Source: Natronococcus amylolyticus DSM 10524
GTDB lineage: Archaea > Halobacteriota > Halobacteria > Halobacteriales > Natrialbaceae
Direction: 5' to 3'
DNA length: 47,162 nt
Assembly (NCBI RefSeq): GCF_000337675.1
Contig: NZ_AOIB01000018.1
Span: 11,822 to 58,983, forward strand
Made by a program: the position numbers and the translations under genes. Every line of letters begins with the position of its first letter. Within the stretch, counting starts at the first letter, position 1. Shown one piece after another: positions 17,883 to 25,900 of this stretch. Under the pieces are notes generated by a model. It was given only the letters and a program-made list of their open reading frames with translations. It was not told where the DNA came from and ran no database searches.

Positions 17883-19390
17883 TAGTAGGTCACCTCCGCG
17901 TTCCGCAGGAACTCGAGGTCGGCAAGCGTCCCGTGGAGGTCACGGATATCCTCCGCGCCCGTGGCGAGCATCGCGAGCCGCTCGAGCGCCAGCCCCCAGG
18001 CCATGACGTCGCAGTCGACGCCCAGCGGCTCGAGCATTTCCTCGCGGAAGATCCCCGAGTTACCGATCTCGATCAGTTCGCCCGTCGTGGGGTGTGTCCC
18101 AAAGAGCTCGAAGCTCGGTTCGGTGTAGGGGTTGTAGTGCGGTTTGAACTGAATATCCTCGATACCGAACTGGGCGTAGAACTCCTCGAAGGTGCCCATC
18201 AGATCGCGCACGGAGAGGTCCTCGGCCATCACCCAGCCCTCGATCTGGTAGAACTCGAGCAGGTGGGTCGCGTCCAGGGTGTCGTTGCGGTAGGCCTTCT
18301 CGACGCTGAAGAACCGCGCGGGCGGTTCGATCTCGCCGATCTCGGTACCGGAAAGATACCGTGTAGAGAGCGAGGTCGTGTGCCCCCGCAGGGCGAGCGC
18401 CCGCGCGAAGTCCTCGTCCCAGGGCGAGTGATAGCCCTCGCCGTCCTCGCCGACGCCCTCGCGGTGGGCGCGCTCGACGCGTTCGACCAGCCCCTCCGGG
18501 AGATCGTCGATGTGAGTCGGCTGCTCGAGGGCGAAGCGATCCCAGTGCGTTCGCGCTGGGTGGTCCTGGGGCATGAACAGGCAGTCGTTGATCCAGAAGT
18601 CCGCGTCGGCGTGGGGGCCGTCCATCTCCTCGAACCCCATCCCGACGAGGACGTCCTTGACCCGCTCGGACATCTCCCGGAGGACGTGGACGCACCCGCC
18701 CTCGACGGTCTCGGCGTCGGCCTCGACGTTGTACTCGGCGAACTTGACGTCCTCCCACTCGCCGCTGGTGAGCAGTTCGGGGGTCACCTGGCCGACGGTC
18801 TCGGCAGTTTCGACGCCGGCCATCAGCTCCGTCACGCCCTGCTCGGTGAGTTCCACCTCGCGGACCGTCGACTCGGCGACCTCGGCGAGCCCGCGGCGCT
18901 CGAGCTGGTCTAAAACGTTACTCTCATCGAGCGTTCCCTCGCCCGCGAGTGACTCGAGGGCGTTGGCCTCCGGATCCGCGGCGGGATCGGCGTCGGGGTC
19001 GGCCGTGATCTCGCCGCTGTCGATCGAGCCGTACCCCTTCCGGGCGTAGTTCGAGAGCGCGATGTCGACCGCCGCGCCCTCGAGTCCCGAACTCCCGATG
19101 ACCTGCCCCATCGGGGCGGGATCAGCGTCGGCGCCGGCCTCGAGGGCGGCCTCGTAGAGCCGAACCTCGGGCAGGCCGTCCCCGACGTACGTCCGTCCCT
19201 CGTCGGTGAGCGAGATCGTTTCATCGACGCGCTCCGTGACGGCGACCAGTCCCTGCTCCTCGAGCTCGAAGGCCGCCCCGGTAACGGTTTCGGGCGGCAG
19301 GTCGGTCGCCGCGGCGAGGGCGTCGACGGGCGTCGCCTCGTCGGCGTTCGCGGCCTCGAGGACCGCGACCTGTGATTCTGGTAGTTGCAT
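17882..19390 (-). CDS. pheS: Phenylalanyl-tRNA synthetase alpha subunit
   Basis: The 502-residue catalytic subunit. The N-terminal 200 residues hold winged-helix-like repeats (PVDALAAATDLPPETVTGAAFELEEQ and later LDQLERRGLAEV) typical of archaeal/eukaryal PheS, which contact tRNA. The catalytic core has class II motif 2 (FFSVEKAYRNDTLDATHLLEF), the Phe-pocket region (FKPHYNPYTEPSFELFG) and motif 3 (AWGLALERLAM). It is the first structural gene of pheST. The ATG lies about 165 bases after a small Phe-rich ORF on the same strand, leaving an unusually long leader. Confidence 0.97.
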   Translation of the reverse strand: MQLPESQVAVLEAANADEATPVDALAAATDLPPETVTGAAFELEEQGLVAVTERVDETISLTDEGRTYVGDGLPEVRLYEAALEAGADADPAPMGQVIGSSGLEGAAVDIALSNYARKGYGSIDSGEITADPDADPAADPEANALESLAGEGTLDESNVLDQLERRGLAEVAESTVREVELTEQGVTELMAGVETAETVGQVTPELLTSGEWEDVKFAEYNVEADAETVEGGCVHVLREMSERVKDVLVGMGFEEMDGPHADADFWINDCLFMPQDHPARTHWDRFALEQPTHIDDLPEGLVERVERAHREGVGEDGEGYHSPWDEDFARALALRGHTTSLSTRYLSGTEIGEIEPPARFFSVEKAYRNDTLDATHLLEFYQIEGWVMAEDLSVRDLMGTFEEFYAQFGIEDIQFKPHYNPYTEPSFELFGTHPTTGELIEIGNSGIFREEMLEPLGVDCDVMAWGLALERLAMLATGAEDIRDLHGTLADLEFLRNAEVTY

Positions 19391-19480
19391 TCGCTTGTCT
19401 GAATGGCTGTCGGTCGGTCAGTTAGCGGTTCCGACTCCGTTCGACGCGTCCTCGACTCGAGTTCGGCACCTCCAGCGTCG

Positions 19481-19542
19481 CTCGAGGGCGTGACGGGACG
19501 CGGACGGTTTCGCCGAGGGTGATCGGTGTGGTCGCCCTCGAG
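19481..19542 (-). promoter_or_regulatory. Inverted repeat in the pheST leader
   Basis: CTCGAGGGCG at 19481-19490 and CGCCCTCGAG at 19533-19542 form a perfect 10-bp stem with a 42-base loop. It lies between the small Phe-rich ORF and pheS. The downstream arm could alternatively pair with a third CTCGAG-containing stretch at about 19451-19461. Mutually exclusive stems are what attenuators use, but CTCGAG is a common and self-complementary word in this genome, so this is suggestive only. Confidence 0.4.
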
Positions 19543-19555
19543 TCCACCGGTCCGG

Positions 19556-19636
19556 TTACCGGGCGAGAAAGAAGCCGAACCCCTGAGCCGTAGCTGACTG
19601 GCGGACGACGCGCCGATCGCGGGGTTCGGATGCCAT
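19556..19636 (-). CDS. Candidate 26-residue Phe-rich leader peptide before pheST
   Basis: A short ORF, ATG at 19634-19636 to TAA at 19556-19558, encodes 26 residues ending QGFGFFLAR, with three phenylalanines within four residues shortly before the stop. A TATA-like box is centred about 29 bases before the ATG, which predicts a leaderless transcript starting at this codon. Between its stop and pheS lie about 165 bases with an inverted repeat. Phe codons in a leader before pheST recall the bacterial pheM attenuator. Whether it is translated or regulatory is not shown; the alternative is a chance ORF in the 5' leader. Confidence 0.45.
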   Translation of the reverse strand: MASEPRDRRVVRQSATAQGFGFFLAR

Positions 19637-19660
19637 GTGCGAACGATTGCGACGGTGGTG

Positions 19661-19668
19661 CAAAAACG
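19661..19668 (-). promoter_or_regulatory. TATA-like box of the pheST transcript
   Basis: AACGTTTTTG on the minus strand is the only AT-rich stretch in the 240 bases before pheS. It is centred about 29 bases before the small leader ORF, so the pheST mRNA probably starts there. Confidence 0.45.
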
Positions 19669-19743
19669 TTACGTGACGCTCGCTAGTCGGGGTTCGTAGA
19701 ATCGATCCACACAACGCGTTCGTCGGCGATACTCCGAAAACCC

Positions 19744-19868
19744 CGAACCCGTTCGAGGAAGACAGGCGACCGTAGGACCGCAGCCGCAGGCGAGGACCGC
19801 ACGGAGCCTCCCGACTCGAACGGGTTCGCCCCTTTCAGTCCCACCCGACGGTGGCCCGGTAGGGGTGG
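19744..19868 (-). ncRNA. Structured intergenic element with GGTGGGACTGAAAGGGGC core
   Basis: A perfect 14-bp inverted repeat (CGAACCCGTTCGAG, 19744-19757; CTCGAACGGGTTCG, 19815-19828) encloses 57 bases. On the minus strand it is preceded directly by GGTGGGACTGAAAGGGGC (19828-19845) and by CCACCC/GGGTGG pairing (19841-19846 with 19863-19868). The loop holds GGACCGCA twice (19775-19782, 19794-19801). From memory, the core resembles a motif recurring between genes in haloarchaea and often mistranslated as PTVGLKGA; this needs a search. It follows trpS by about 40 bases, so it may be a 3'-UTR structure, terminator, small RNA or dispersed repeat. Confidence 0.45.
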
Positions 19869-19904
19869 CCGTTACGGTCCAAAAGACGGAGCCTGTGGAC
19901 TCGA

Positions 19905-21485
19905 TCAGGCCTTCCGCGGCGACTCGAGCTCGATGTCAGCTGCCTCGAGCAACTCCTCGACCTCTGCGCGTTTCTCCTGGTGTTCCTCGAGGAACTCCCG
20001 CATGAGCTGGGCGGCCTGCTCCTTGCAGTCGCCACAGAGCCGTTCGCCGCCGACACACTCGTCGTACACCCGCTTTGCGAACTCGTCGTCGTCGCCGGCC
20101 AGCAGGTAGGCGTACAGCTCGTAGACCGGGCACTCGTCGGCCTTTCCCCCCTTCTCGCGTTGCTCTTCGGCCGTTTCGCGGCCCCCGGTCGTCGCGGATT
20201 TGACTTTGTCGTACCCCGTCTCAGGGTCGTCGAGCAGCGAGATGTGCGAGGCGGGAACTGACGAGGACATCTTGCCGCCCGTCAGCCCGGTCATAAAGCG
20301 GTGGTAGATCGACGACGGCGGACGGAAACCGTAGCCGCCGTTGTCGACCTCGACCTCACGGGCCAGCTCTTCGGCCTCCGCGCGGTCGATTTCGAAGGCG
20401 TCGACGTGGTTCTCGTAGACGCGCTTCTCGCCGTCGATCGCGTCGATGAGGGCGTCGAACGCCTCGTCGGTCGCCCGGCGGTCGAAGAAGCGGGTCCGCG
20501 GACGGACGGGTTCCATGCCGGCTTCCTCGAGTTTCGTCAGGACCGAACTCAGGGTGTCGGCGGGGACGGAGAGCTCCTCGAGGGGGGTCCCTTCGATCGC
20601 CTCCGCAACGTGGACACACCGGAGCTGGTCGTCGTCGAACTCGGCCGGGTCGAGTTTCTCGTGGAAGTCGGCGACGAGGTCGCGCTCCGCGTCCTCCAGT
20701 TCGAAACTTGCGTACGCCTTCGAGACTTTGAAGAACCGGGTCCGCTCGGCCAGGTCGCGGGCCAGGCGAACGTGGGGATCCTGATCGGGCCCGACCGGGA
20801 TAACGGTCGGTTTGGGCCCCTCGAGCTGGGGGTAGAGGATGTCGGCCATCTGGGTAACGACCGACTGCATGTGCGAGACGTCGGTCTCGCCGTCGAAGCC
20901 GTAGATCGCCTGGAACTCCGAGAAGTTGGCGTCGGCGCCGATATCGAAGGCCAGGTCCTGGACCTCCCGGTTCGTCGACTGGCGGTACAGCGTCCCCTCA
21001 TCTGGGTCGAACCCGAGCGCGAGCAGCGAGAGCAGGTAGTCTCGGGCGTGCTCGTCGATCTCGTCCCAGCTCATCCCGCGGGCCGAGTTCGCCTCGAGGT
21101 CGGCGATCAGCCCGTAGGCGTCGGCGCCCTGCTGCTGGTGCCAGATGATCTCGTCGAAAACGAGCTTGTGGCCGATATGGGGGTCGCCGGTGGGCATGAA
21201 GCCCGAGAGGACCGCGGCGTCCTCGCCCTCGCGCAGCGCCTCGGCGACCGGTCGGTAGTCCCGGTGGCCGAAGATGACCCCGCGACGCATCAGGTAGTGT
21301 GGGTTCGGTACCTCCTCGAGGACCTCGTCGAACTCCTCGATGCCGAACTCCTCGAACAGCTTTCGGTAGTCGGAGACGGCCGAGGAACCCCACGGGTCCA
21401 GCGCGACGTCGTCAGCTCCGGCTGCCCCGCCGTCCGCGATCGGTTCCCCTGACTCGGACTCCTCGACTGGCTCGTCTCCGGTCAT
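19905..21485 (-). CDS. trpS: Tryptophanyl-tRNA synthetase
   Basis: A 526-residue class Ic synthetase that charges tRNA-Trp. The HIGH motif is HIGH at residues 103-106 in MPTGDPHIGHK, and the KMSKS motif is GGKMSSS near residue 405. The archaeal-type N-terminal extension begins after an acidic, low-complexity stretch (residues 1-32) that looks like a halophilic tail. A GGERLCGDCKEQ segment near the C-terminus holds a CxxC pair. The ATG at 21485 is the first in frame; a shorter start is possible because the first 30 residues look unconserved. The structured element follows its stop. Confidence 0.95.
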   Translation of the reverse strand: MTGDEPVEESESGEPIADGGAAGADDVALDPWGSSAVSDYRKLFEEFGIEEFDEVLEEVPNPHYLMRRGVIFGHRDYRPVAEALREGEDAAVLSGFMPTGDPHIGHKLVFDEIIWHQQQGADAYGLIADLEANSARGMSWDEIDEHARDYLLSLLALGFDPDEGTLYRQSTNREVQDLAFDIGADANFSEFQAIYGFDGETDVSHMQSVVTQMADILYPQLEGPKPTVIPVGPDQDPHVRLARDLAERTRFFKVSKAYASFELEDAERDLVADFHEKLDPAEFDDDQLRCVHVAEAIEGTPLEELSVPADTLSSVLTKLEEAGMEPVRPRTRFFDRRATDEAFDALIDAIDGEKRVYENHVDAFEIDRAEAEELAREVEVDNGGYGFRPPSSIYHRFMTGLTGGKMSSSVPASHISLLDDPETGYDKVKSATTGGRETAEEQREKGGKADECPVYELYAYLLAGDDDEFAKRVYDECVGGERLCGDCKEQAAQLMREFLEEHQEKRAEVEELLEAADIELESPRKA

Positions 21486-21665
21486 TAGCTGCGTTTTGGC
21501 GCGCCAGCGCGCAAAAGGCTTCGGCTTCGCGACTCGAGGTCGATCCGTCGAGGGTCGTTTCGTGAAACGGTTGTCGTCACCTCCCTGAGCCGTACTATCG
21601 ACCGCGGTCGACCGCCGTCAGCGCAAATTTTTGTCGGATTGTGGGAATAGACGCGTACTGAACTG

Positions 21666-22904
21666 ATGCCGACTATCGAACACTCTCCGGACCACATCGC
21701 TCACAAACTAGTCACGAACACCGGCTCTCCCGCCAGAATCTACCTGGCGGGCGAGACGCTCACGGTTCCCACGAAACCGTATCGAAGCGGAACGCCGCCG
21801 ACCATCGAACTGTCCGTTTCGCACCTCGATGCCGTGATCGAGCGTGCTGACGTAGTCGATGGTGGACACAACGTCGCAGGGTTCGGCGGCCTCCACATAC
21901 CGGCTTCGGAGTGGGAGCGAACCGGACTCGGACGGCACTGGAACGCGGACGGCGCCGCGGTTGGCGAACCGTTTTCGAACACCGCCCGACGGCTCGAGGT
22001 GTGGGCCAGTCGGGAGGATGCACTCTACGAAAGCGAACGCGACGATTGGTCGTTCGATCACCTCGAGCCGGTTCCGGAGACGTCACCGCTGGTCCGGGAG
22101 TGGGAACCTCTCGCTAATGACGGACCCGATCGGCCGCCGGTTCCATTATCGACCCCGGAGCTCGTTCTCTCCGTTCTGCACGCCGAGGACGCAGCGTCGC
22201 GAACCAGCGGCTTCGACCGGCTCGAGGTCGGCCGAATCGACGGTATCGAAATCCTCGATGAGCTGGAAGTGTGGCCGACCGAGCCCGAAGTCGAGACGGT
22301 GGATATCGACCCGTCGCCTCGACACCCGCGCGTCGACTACGACGCGCTCGACCCGCTGCCACAGACCGACGACGTCCTCGCGGTGGTTCACGCGATTAAT
22401 CGCCACGCAAAACGGTTCGACACCGAAGCCGATCGAGCGTACCGGATCGGCGACGGTGCCCGGGCTCGTGTCTACTCGCTCAAGAAGAAGGCCCTGTACA
22501 GAACGAAGACGGTCGCGGTTCACCGGCTCGTCAAGATGGATCCGGAGCGAACGCGGGTGGCCCGTCACGATCTCAACGGCGTCGACGAGATGTACTGCTT
22601 CTATTTCGGGGACGAGTATTCGTTCCATCAGCCGATCCCTGCGGTCGCTGACGAGCTACTGGACGATATCGCCGCCGACGATTTGGAGACGACGGCGATC
22701 GATTTCGAGCCGTCGGCGGAGATGCAGGATCTCGAGTACTCGCTTGACGAAGCGCTGTGTTTCCTCGCGAGTCACCGGCTCGACGCTACCGACTACCTGG
22801 ACGCGACGGCTGTAGAAGACTACGACCGGGGAGTCGAGCTCTCGACGACGTTCGACTGTCTCGAGACGGACAACCCGACTGACTCGAGCCACAGCGATCG
22901 GTAG
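21666..22904 (+). CDS. Unrecognised 412-residue protein
   Basis: I do not recognise a family. The protein is soluble and acidic with no signal peptide or membrane segment. The first 120 residues look like a beta-rich unit (ARIYLAGETLTVPTKPYRSGTPP, ELSVSHLDAVIERADVV, AGFGGLHIPASEW). The second half has a charged segment, ARVYSLKKKALYRTKTVAVH, followed by RHDLNGVDEMYCFYFGDEY, which may be a conserved core, and an acidic tail. GC content and acidic composition match the neighbours. It is followed after 32 bases by the methyltransferase gene on the same strand and may be co-transcribed with it. It stands divergent from trpS. Confidence 0.75.
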   Translation: MPTIEHSPDHIAHKLVTNTGSPARIYLAGETLTVPTKPYRSGTPPTIELSVSHLDAVIERADVVDGGHNVAGFGGLHIPASEWERTGLGRHWNADGAAVGEPFSNTARRLEVWASREDALYESERDDWSFDHLEPVPETSPLVREWEPLANDGPDRPPVPLSTPELVLSVLHAEDAASRTSGFDRLEVGRIDGIEILDELEVWPTEPEVETVDIDPSPRHPRVDYDALDPLPQTDDVLAVVHAINRHAKRFDTEADRAYRIGDGARARVYSLKKKALYRTKTVAVHRLVKMDPERTRVARHDLNGVDEMYCFYFGDEYSFHQPIPAVADELLDDIAADDLETTAIDFEPSAEMQDLEYSLDEALCFLASHRLDATDYLDATAVEDYDRGVELSTTFDCLETDNPTDSSHSDR

Positions 22905-22936
22905 CGTGAAGCGTCAGCGAACCCAACCGGGACCGA

Positions 22937-23338
22937 ATGCGGAGTCACGTGTTCGACCACGGGATCGAAATCGACGACTCGAGAATCGACGCGTCCTCGG
23001 AGACGATCCGCGAGCAGCTGCGCGAGTACGAGGACGGCGCCCGCAAGACGTTCGCCCTCGAGATCGAGTACCCAGAGGACTTCACGGGAGCCGTTATGCG
23101 ATCGATCGCGGCGATTCCGTTCGGCGAGACCCGCACCTACGGCGACCTCGCGACGGAGCTCGAGACGGCACCGATCGCCGTCGGGCAGGCCTGCGGTCGG
23201 AACCCGATCCCCGTCGTCGTCCCCTGTCACCGCGTCGTGGGTCACGACTCGCCCGGCGGGTACGGCGGCGGCCTGGAGCTGAAACGGTGCCTGCTCGAGC
23301 ACGAGGGAATTGCGGTTCCGGAAGCCAAACGCCGGTAG
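22937..23338 (+). CDS. ogt: Methylated-DNA--protein-cysteine methyltransferase
   Basis: A 133-residue suicide repair protein that moves alkyl groups from O6-alkylguanine to its own cysteine. The active site PCHRV has the acceptor cysteine at residue 97, and YGDLATELETAPIAVGQACGRNP contains the helix-turn-helix with the Arg finger region. The N-terminal domain is short (about 50 residues), so the protein is the compact Ogt/Ada-C form. The ATG at 22937 overlaps no gene. It lies 32 bases after the 412-residue protein. Confidence 0.93.
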   Translation: MRSHVFDHGIEIDDSRIDASSETIREQLREYEDGARKTFALEIEYPEDFTGAVMRSIAAIPFGETRTYGDLATELETAPIAVGQACGRNPIPVVVPCHRVVGHDSPGGYGGGLELKRCLLEHEGIAVPEAKRR

Positions 23339-23439
23339 CTCGGAGCTAAACCCGCACCGATCCGCCGGTCGTGAGGAGCGCACGATGACCATTGCTTCCG
23401 CCAAAAGGACCATTAGTGACAACGACAGTTCAAGTTACG

Positions 23440-23901
23440 ATGAGCTATCGGGATCGCTTCCGTCCACACGTCGTCGGGGCAGGACGGAACGGCGGACTCC
23501 TCCTGTTAGCAGTAGGTGTCCTCTCGTTGCTCTTCTCCGTCGGGTTCGTCCTCGACGTAGTAGATATCAACCTTTCTCTCGGCTGGCTCGTAGTCACGTT
23601 CGGGATCGCTGTCACCGCAGGAGCGGTGCGGGCGGGTCTCGTTCCGACGATCGGTGCGCTGTGGCTTTTCGCCCTCTGGTGGTACGTCTTTCCACCGCTG
23701 GTGGGCTATCTCACCGGGAACTGGGCAACGGGCTCTCGGTACACGTACCCTCGGCTGTTGGACTACGGGTATACCTCGGCGTACGACGAACTGGTCGGCG
23801 GGATCGAGAGCGGCGTCGGGTTCGGTCTCCCGCTTGCGATCGTCGTCGGAACGGTTGGATACATCGCTGGAACCGCCATTTCGTGGTACTCAACACGCTA
23901 A
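23440..23901 (+). CDS. Small four-helix membrane protein
   Basis: A 153-residue protein with about four hydrophobic segments (GLLLLAVGVLSLLFSVGFVL, SLGWLVVTFGIAVTAGAVRAG, IGALWLFALWWYVFPPLVGYL and GLPLAIVVGTVGYIAGTAISW). No family was recognised. The ATG at 23440 (MSYRDRFRP) is chosen over 23392 because positive residues then directly precede helix 1, and a weak AT-rich box lies near 23411. It is convergent with endA. Confidence 0.7.
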   Translation: MSYRDRFRPHVVGAGRNGGLLLLAVGVLSLLFSVGFVLDVVDINLSLGWLVVTFGIAVTAGAVRAGLVPTIGALWLFALWWYVFPPLVGYLTGNWATGSRYTYPRLLDYGYTSAYDELVGGIESGVGFGLPLAIVVGTVGYIAGTAISWYSTR

Positions 23902-23934
23902 CGTCTCGCCTGTAGACAACGGTCGTGGGATTCC

Positions 23935-24972
23935 TCAGGGCGTCAGCCGCTCGAGCGACCACCACTCGATCCCGTCATCGCCAACCAGGGCGAACACCAT
24001 CGTCTTACGGACCCCGTGGGCCAGCCGGACGTCGAGGGCGATGTCGCGGGGCTCGAAGACGTGGTCGTCGGGGTGGACCCGCACCAGCAGCTCGGAGTGA
24101 CCGAGATCGTCGACCGAATCGACGTCGGCGTAGGTCCGGAAGTCCGCGCCGAACTTGTAGCCCGTCTTCGGCACGAGCCCGCGCTCGCGTAGCTCGGCGT
24201 AGACCCGCAGCCGGCGGTCGAACCGCTCGCCTTCGACCTCGCGGCCCCGTTCCCGGACGGTCGCGGGCTCGAGGTCGAGTGCGCCCCCCTCGGCGAGGTA
24301 GGTCGCCTCGAGCAGCGAACACTGCAGCGTCGGCTCGTCGTACTCCCGGCCCTCGAGAGGCTGGCCGTAGAACGTCTCCTCGTACAGCTCGAGGGGTGGT
24401 TCCCAGACGACCACGCGGTCGGCGAGCAGGTCCGCCTCACAGCTCTCGGGGAGTCCGGACGCCGAGGAGCCCGCAGGATCCCGGCGGTTCACCTCGAAGT
24501 ACGTGATCTCGCTTTCCTCGTCGACGACCGCGAGGACGCCCGCCTCGAGGTCTCGGCCAGCGACGTCGGTTCGCTCACCCAGCACCCGCAGGGCGTAGGC
24601 GATCTCGCCGTCCCCGGGTCCCTTTCCTCGGGGGAAGACGGCGAACTCCGTCTCCGGGGGGTCCTCGACCCACGGCTCCGCTGCGGGCGAGAGGTAAAAC
24701 CCCCGCTCGCGGAGGTCGGCGTAGACCAGGAAGCGGACACCGAAGTCGGGACCGGGTTCGCGGGCCAGCAGCGACCGGAAGTCGAGTCGCTCGTCGCCGT
24801 CGACAACGGCCGCGAGGTCGCCCCGGTAGAGCAGGTGGGCCGCCTCGACCGGCGCGAGGGCGATCTCGTTGCCCTCGAGCGGGTAGCCGTAGCCCCGCGA
24901 GTCGTGATAGCGCTGGCGGGCGTCGCCGCCGACGCGGACGACGCCGTCCTCGAACCGCCCCTCGAGTGACAT
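23935..24972 (-). CDS. endA: tRNA-splicing endonuclease EndA
   Basis: A 345-residue enzyme that cuts archaeal tRNA and rRNA precursors at bulge-helix-bulge junctions. It has the tandem arrangement of the long euryarchaeal form: an inactive N-terminal repeat (about residues 1-165, with FLVYADLRERGFYLSPAAEP) and a catalytic C-terminal repeat with YAELRERGLVPKTGYKFGADF (tyrosine), HSELLVRV (histidine) and VRKTMVFAL (lysine), the known triad. The ATG at 24972 is used; the in-frame upstream extension to 25137 is Arg/Ser-rich shadow of the next gene. A TATA-like box about 27 bases upstream supports this. Confidence 0.95.
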   Translation of the reverse strand: MSLEGRFEDGVVRVGGDARQRYHDSRGYGYPLEGNEIALAPVEAAHLLYRGDLAAVVDGDERLDFRSLLAREPGPDFGVRFLVYADLRERGFYLSPAAEPWVEDPPETEFAVFPRGKGPGDGEIAYALRVLGERTDVAGRDLEAGVLAVVDEESEITYFEVNRRDPAGSSASGLPESCEADLLADRVVVWEPPLELYEETFYGQPLEGREYDEPTLQCSLLEATYLAEGGALDLEPATVRERGREVEGERFDRRLRVYAELRERGLVPKTGYKFGADFRTYADVDSVDDLGHSELLVRVHPDDHVFEPRDIALDVRLAHGVRKTMVFALVGDDGIEWWSLERLTP

Positions 24973-24973
24973 A

Positions 24974-25003
24974 CCCGGCTCTTTGCCGGGGATCACTAAG
25001 TGG
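24974..25003 (-). promoter_or_regulatory. TATA-like box and hairpin before endA
   Basis: CACTTAGTG (minus strand, about 24995-25003) is centred near 27 bases before the ATG. A perfect 6-bp inverted repeat, CCCGGC-TCTTT-GCCGGG (24974-24990), fills the space up to the start codon. If the transcript is leaderless the repeat acts only as DNA; otherwise it would mask the start. Confidence 0.4.
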
Positions 25004-25036
25004 CTGTGGATCCTGTCGGAGCCGGCTCCGGCCAGT

Positions 25037-25801
25037 TCAGTCGTCGACGCCGGCCTCGACCCGGTACTCGCCGACCCGGCCGCAGGTCGCGTCGAGACAG
25101 CGCGCGCCGGTTCCGGTCTCGAACGTCGGCAGTCCACAGCCGCAGTCGCCGTCGACGACGCCGGCGGGCACCGCGAATCCGGTGTCGCAGTCGGGGTAGT
25201 GCTCGCAGCCGGCGATCAGTCCGCCCCGCCGGAGGATCCGAAGATCGCCGTCGCAGTTCGGCTCCGGGCAGTCCCACTCGCGGTCGAACGCCTCGCGGAC
25301 GGCCTCGTCCAGCGACTCACAGCCTCGGTCGAGACAGACGTCGAACGCGAGCCCGCGCTCGACACGCATTCGTGGGAGGCCACAGTCACAGCGCTCCTCG
25401 CGGATCGTCGCGTCCGAGGGTATCCCGTAGCGGTCGCCGCAGTCGACGCAGTGAACTCCCGAGGAGCGAACGAGAGCCCCATCACAGTTCGGACAGGTTC
25501 CGACGGGCGTTCCCGCGGCCGAGGCCGGGTAGTGGGCGAACCCCTCCTGTTCGTGGGCGGCGATCCGCAGCGTCTGGGTGTCCTTCTTCGCGACGAGCGT
25601 AAAGTCGCCCGCCCGGTCGCTCGAGACGCTATCGGCCCGGGTGAGCCAGGCGACGGGCTGGTAGCCGTCGATATCGTGGACGAGCACGGTGTTGTCGGGC
25701 TTGACGATCGTCGTTACTCGACCGCGGTACTCCGCTCGGTCGGCGTCCTCCGCGATGACGGTGCAGTCGCCCGCGAGCACGCGGATGGAGTCGTCGATCA
25801 T
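25037..25801 (-). CDS. NucS N-terminal-like domain fused to zinc ribbons
   Basis: A 254-residue protein. Residues about 1-95 (VLAGDCTVIAEDADRAEYRGR, then IVKPDNTVLVHDIDGYQPVAWL) match the N-terminal DNA-binding domain of the NucS/EndoMS mismatch endonuclease. The nuclease domain is absent; instead there are Cys-rich units: CPNC...CVDC, CDCG...CLDRGC, CPEPNC...CEHYPDC and CGCG...CLDATC. The third resembles topoisomerase I C4 zinc fingers. It is likely a DNA-binding, non-nuclease protein. The ATG at 25801 is supported by a TATA box 28 bases upstream. It is divergent from the HD gene and 64 bases from endA on the same strand. Confidence 0.8.
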   Translation of the reverse strand: MIDDSIRVLAGDCTVIAEDADRAEYRGRVTTIVKPDNTVLVHDIDGYQPVAWLTRADSVSSDRAGDFTLVAKKDTQTLRIAAHEQEGFAHYPASAAGTPVGTCPNCDGALVRSSGVHCVDCGDRYGIPSDATIREERCDCGLPRMRVERGLAFDVCLDRGCESLDEAVREAFDREWDCPEPNCDGDLRILRRGGLIAGCEHYPDCDTGFAVPAGVVDGDCGCGLPTFETGTGARCLDATCGRVGEYRVEAGVDD

Positions 25802-25823
25802 GAGGTCGTTGGCCGCGCTTCGG

Positions 25824-25833
25824 TACTTAAATT
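25824..25833 (-). promoter_or_regulatory. TATA box of the NucS-N/zinc-ribbon gene
   Basis: AATTTAAGTA on the minus strand is centred 28 bases before the ATG at 25801, the spacing of leaderless haloarchaeal transcripts. Confidence 0.55.
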
Positions 25834-25900
25834 CGAGGGCGAGAGTCGGGTTCTCGGGCACAACGTTACGCTTTTTCCCAGCCCGCGAATCCACGACGGT

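Noticed and set aside
16116-17885. 589-residue open frame opposite pheT
   Set aside because: Antisense to pheT, with repetitive Val/Asp/Arg composition that mirrors the codon pattern of the real gene.
19775-19801. Two copies of GGACCGCA as a possible CRISPR-like repeat
   Set aside because: Only two 8-base copies with an 11-base spacing inside the loop of a hairpin; no array and no cas genes nearby.
19391-19904. A tRNA gene in the gap between pheS and trpS
   Set aside because: No acceptor stem, T-loop GTTCGANNC in the right setting or anticodon arm could be assembled on either strand; the stems found do not make a cloverleaf.
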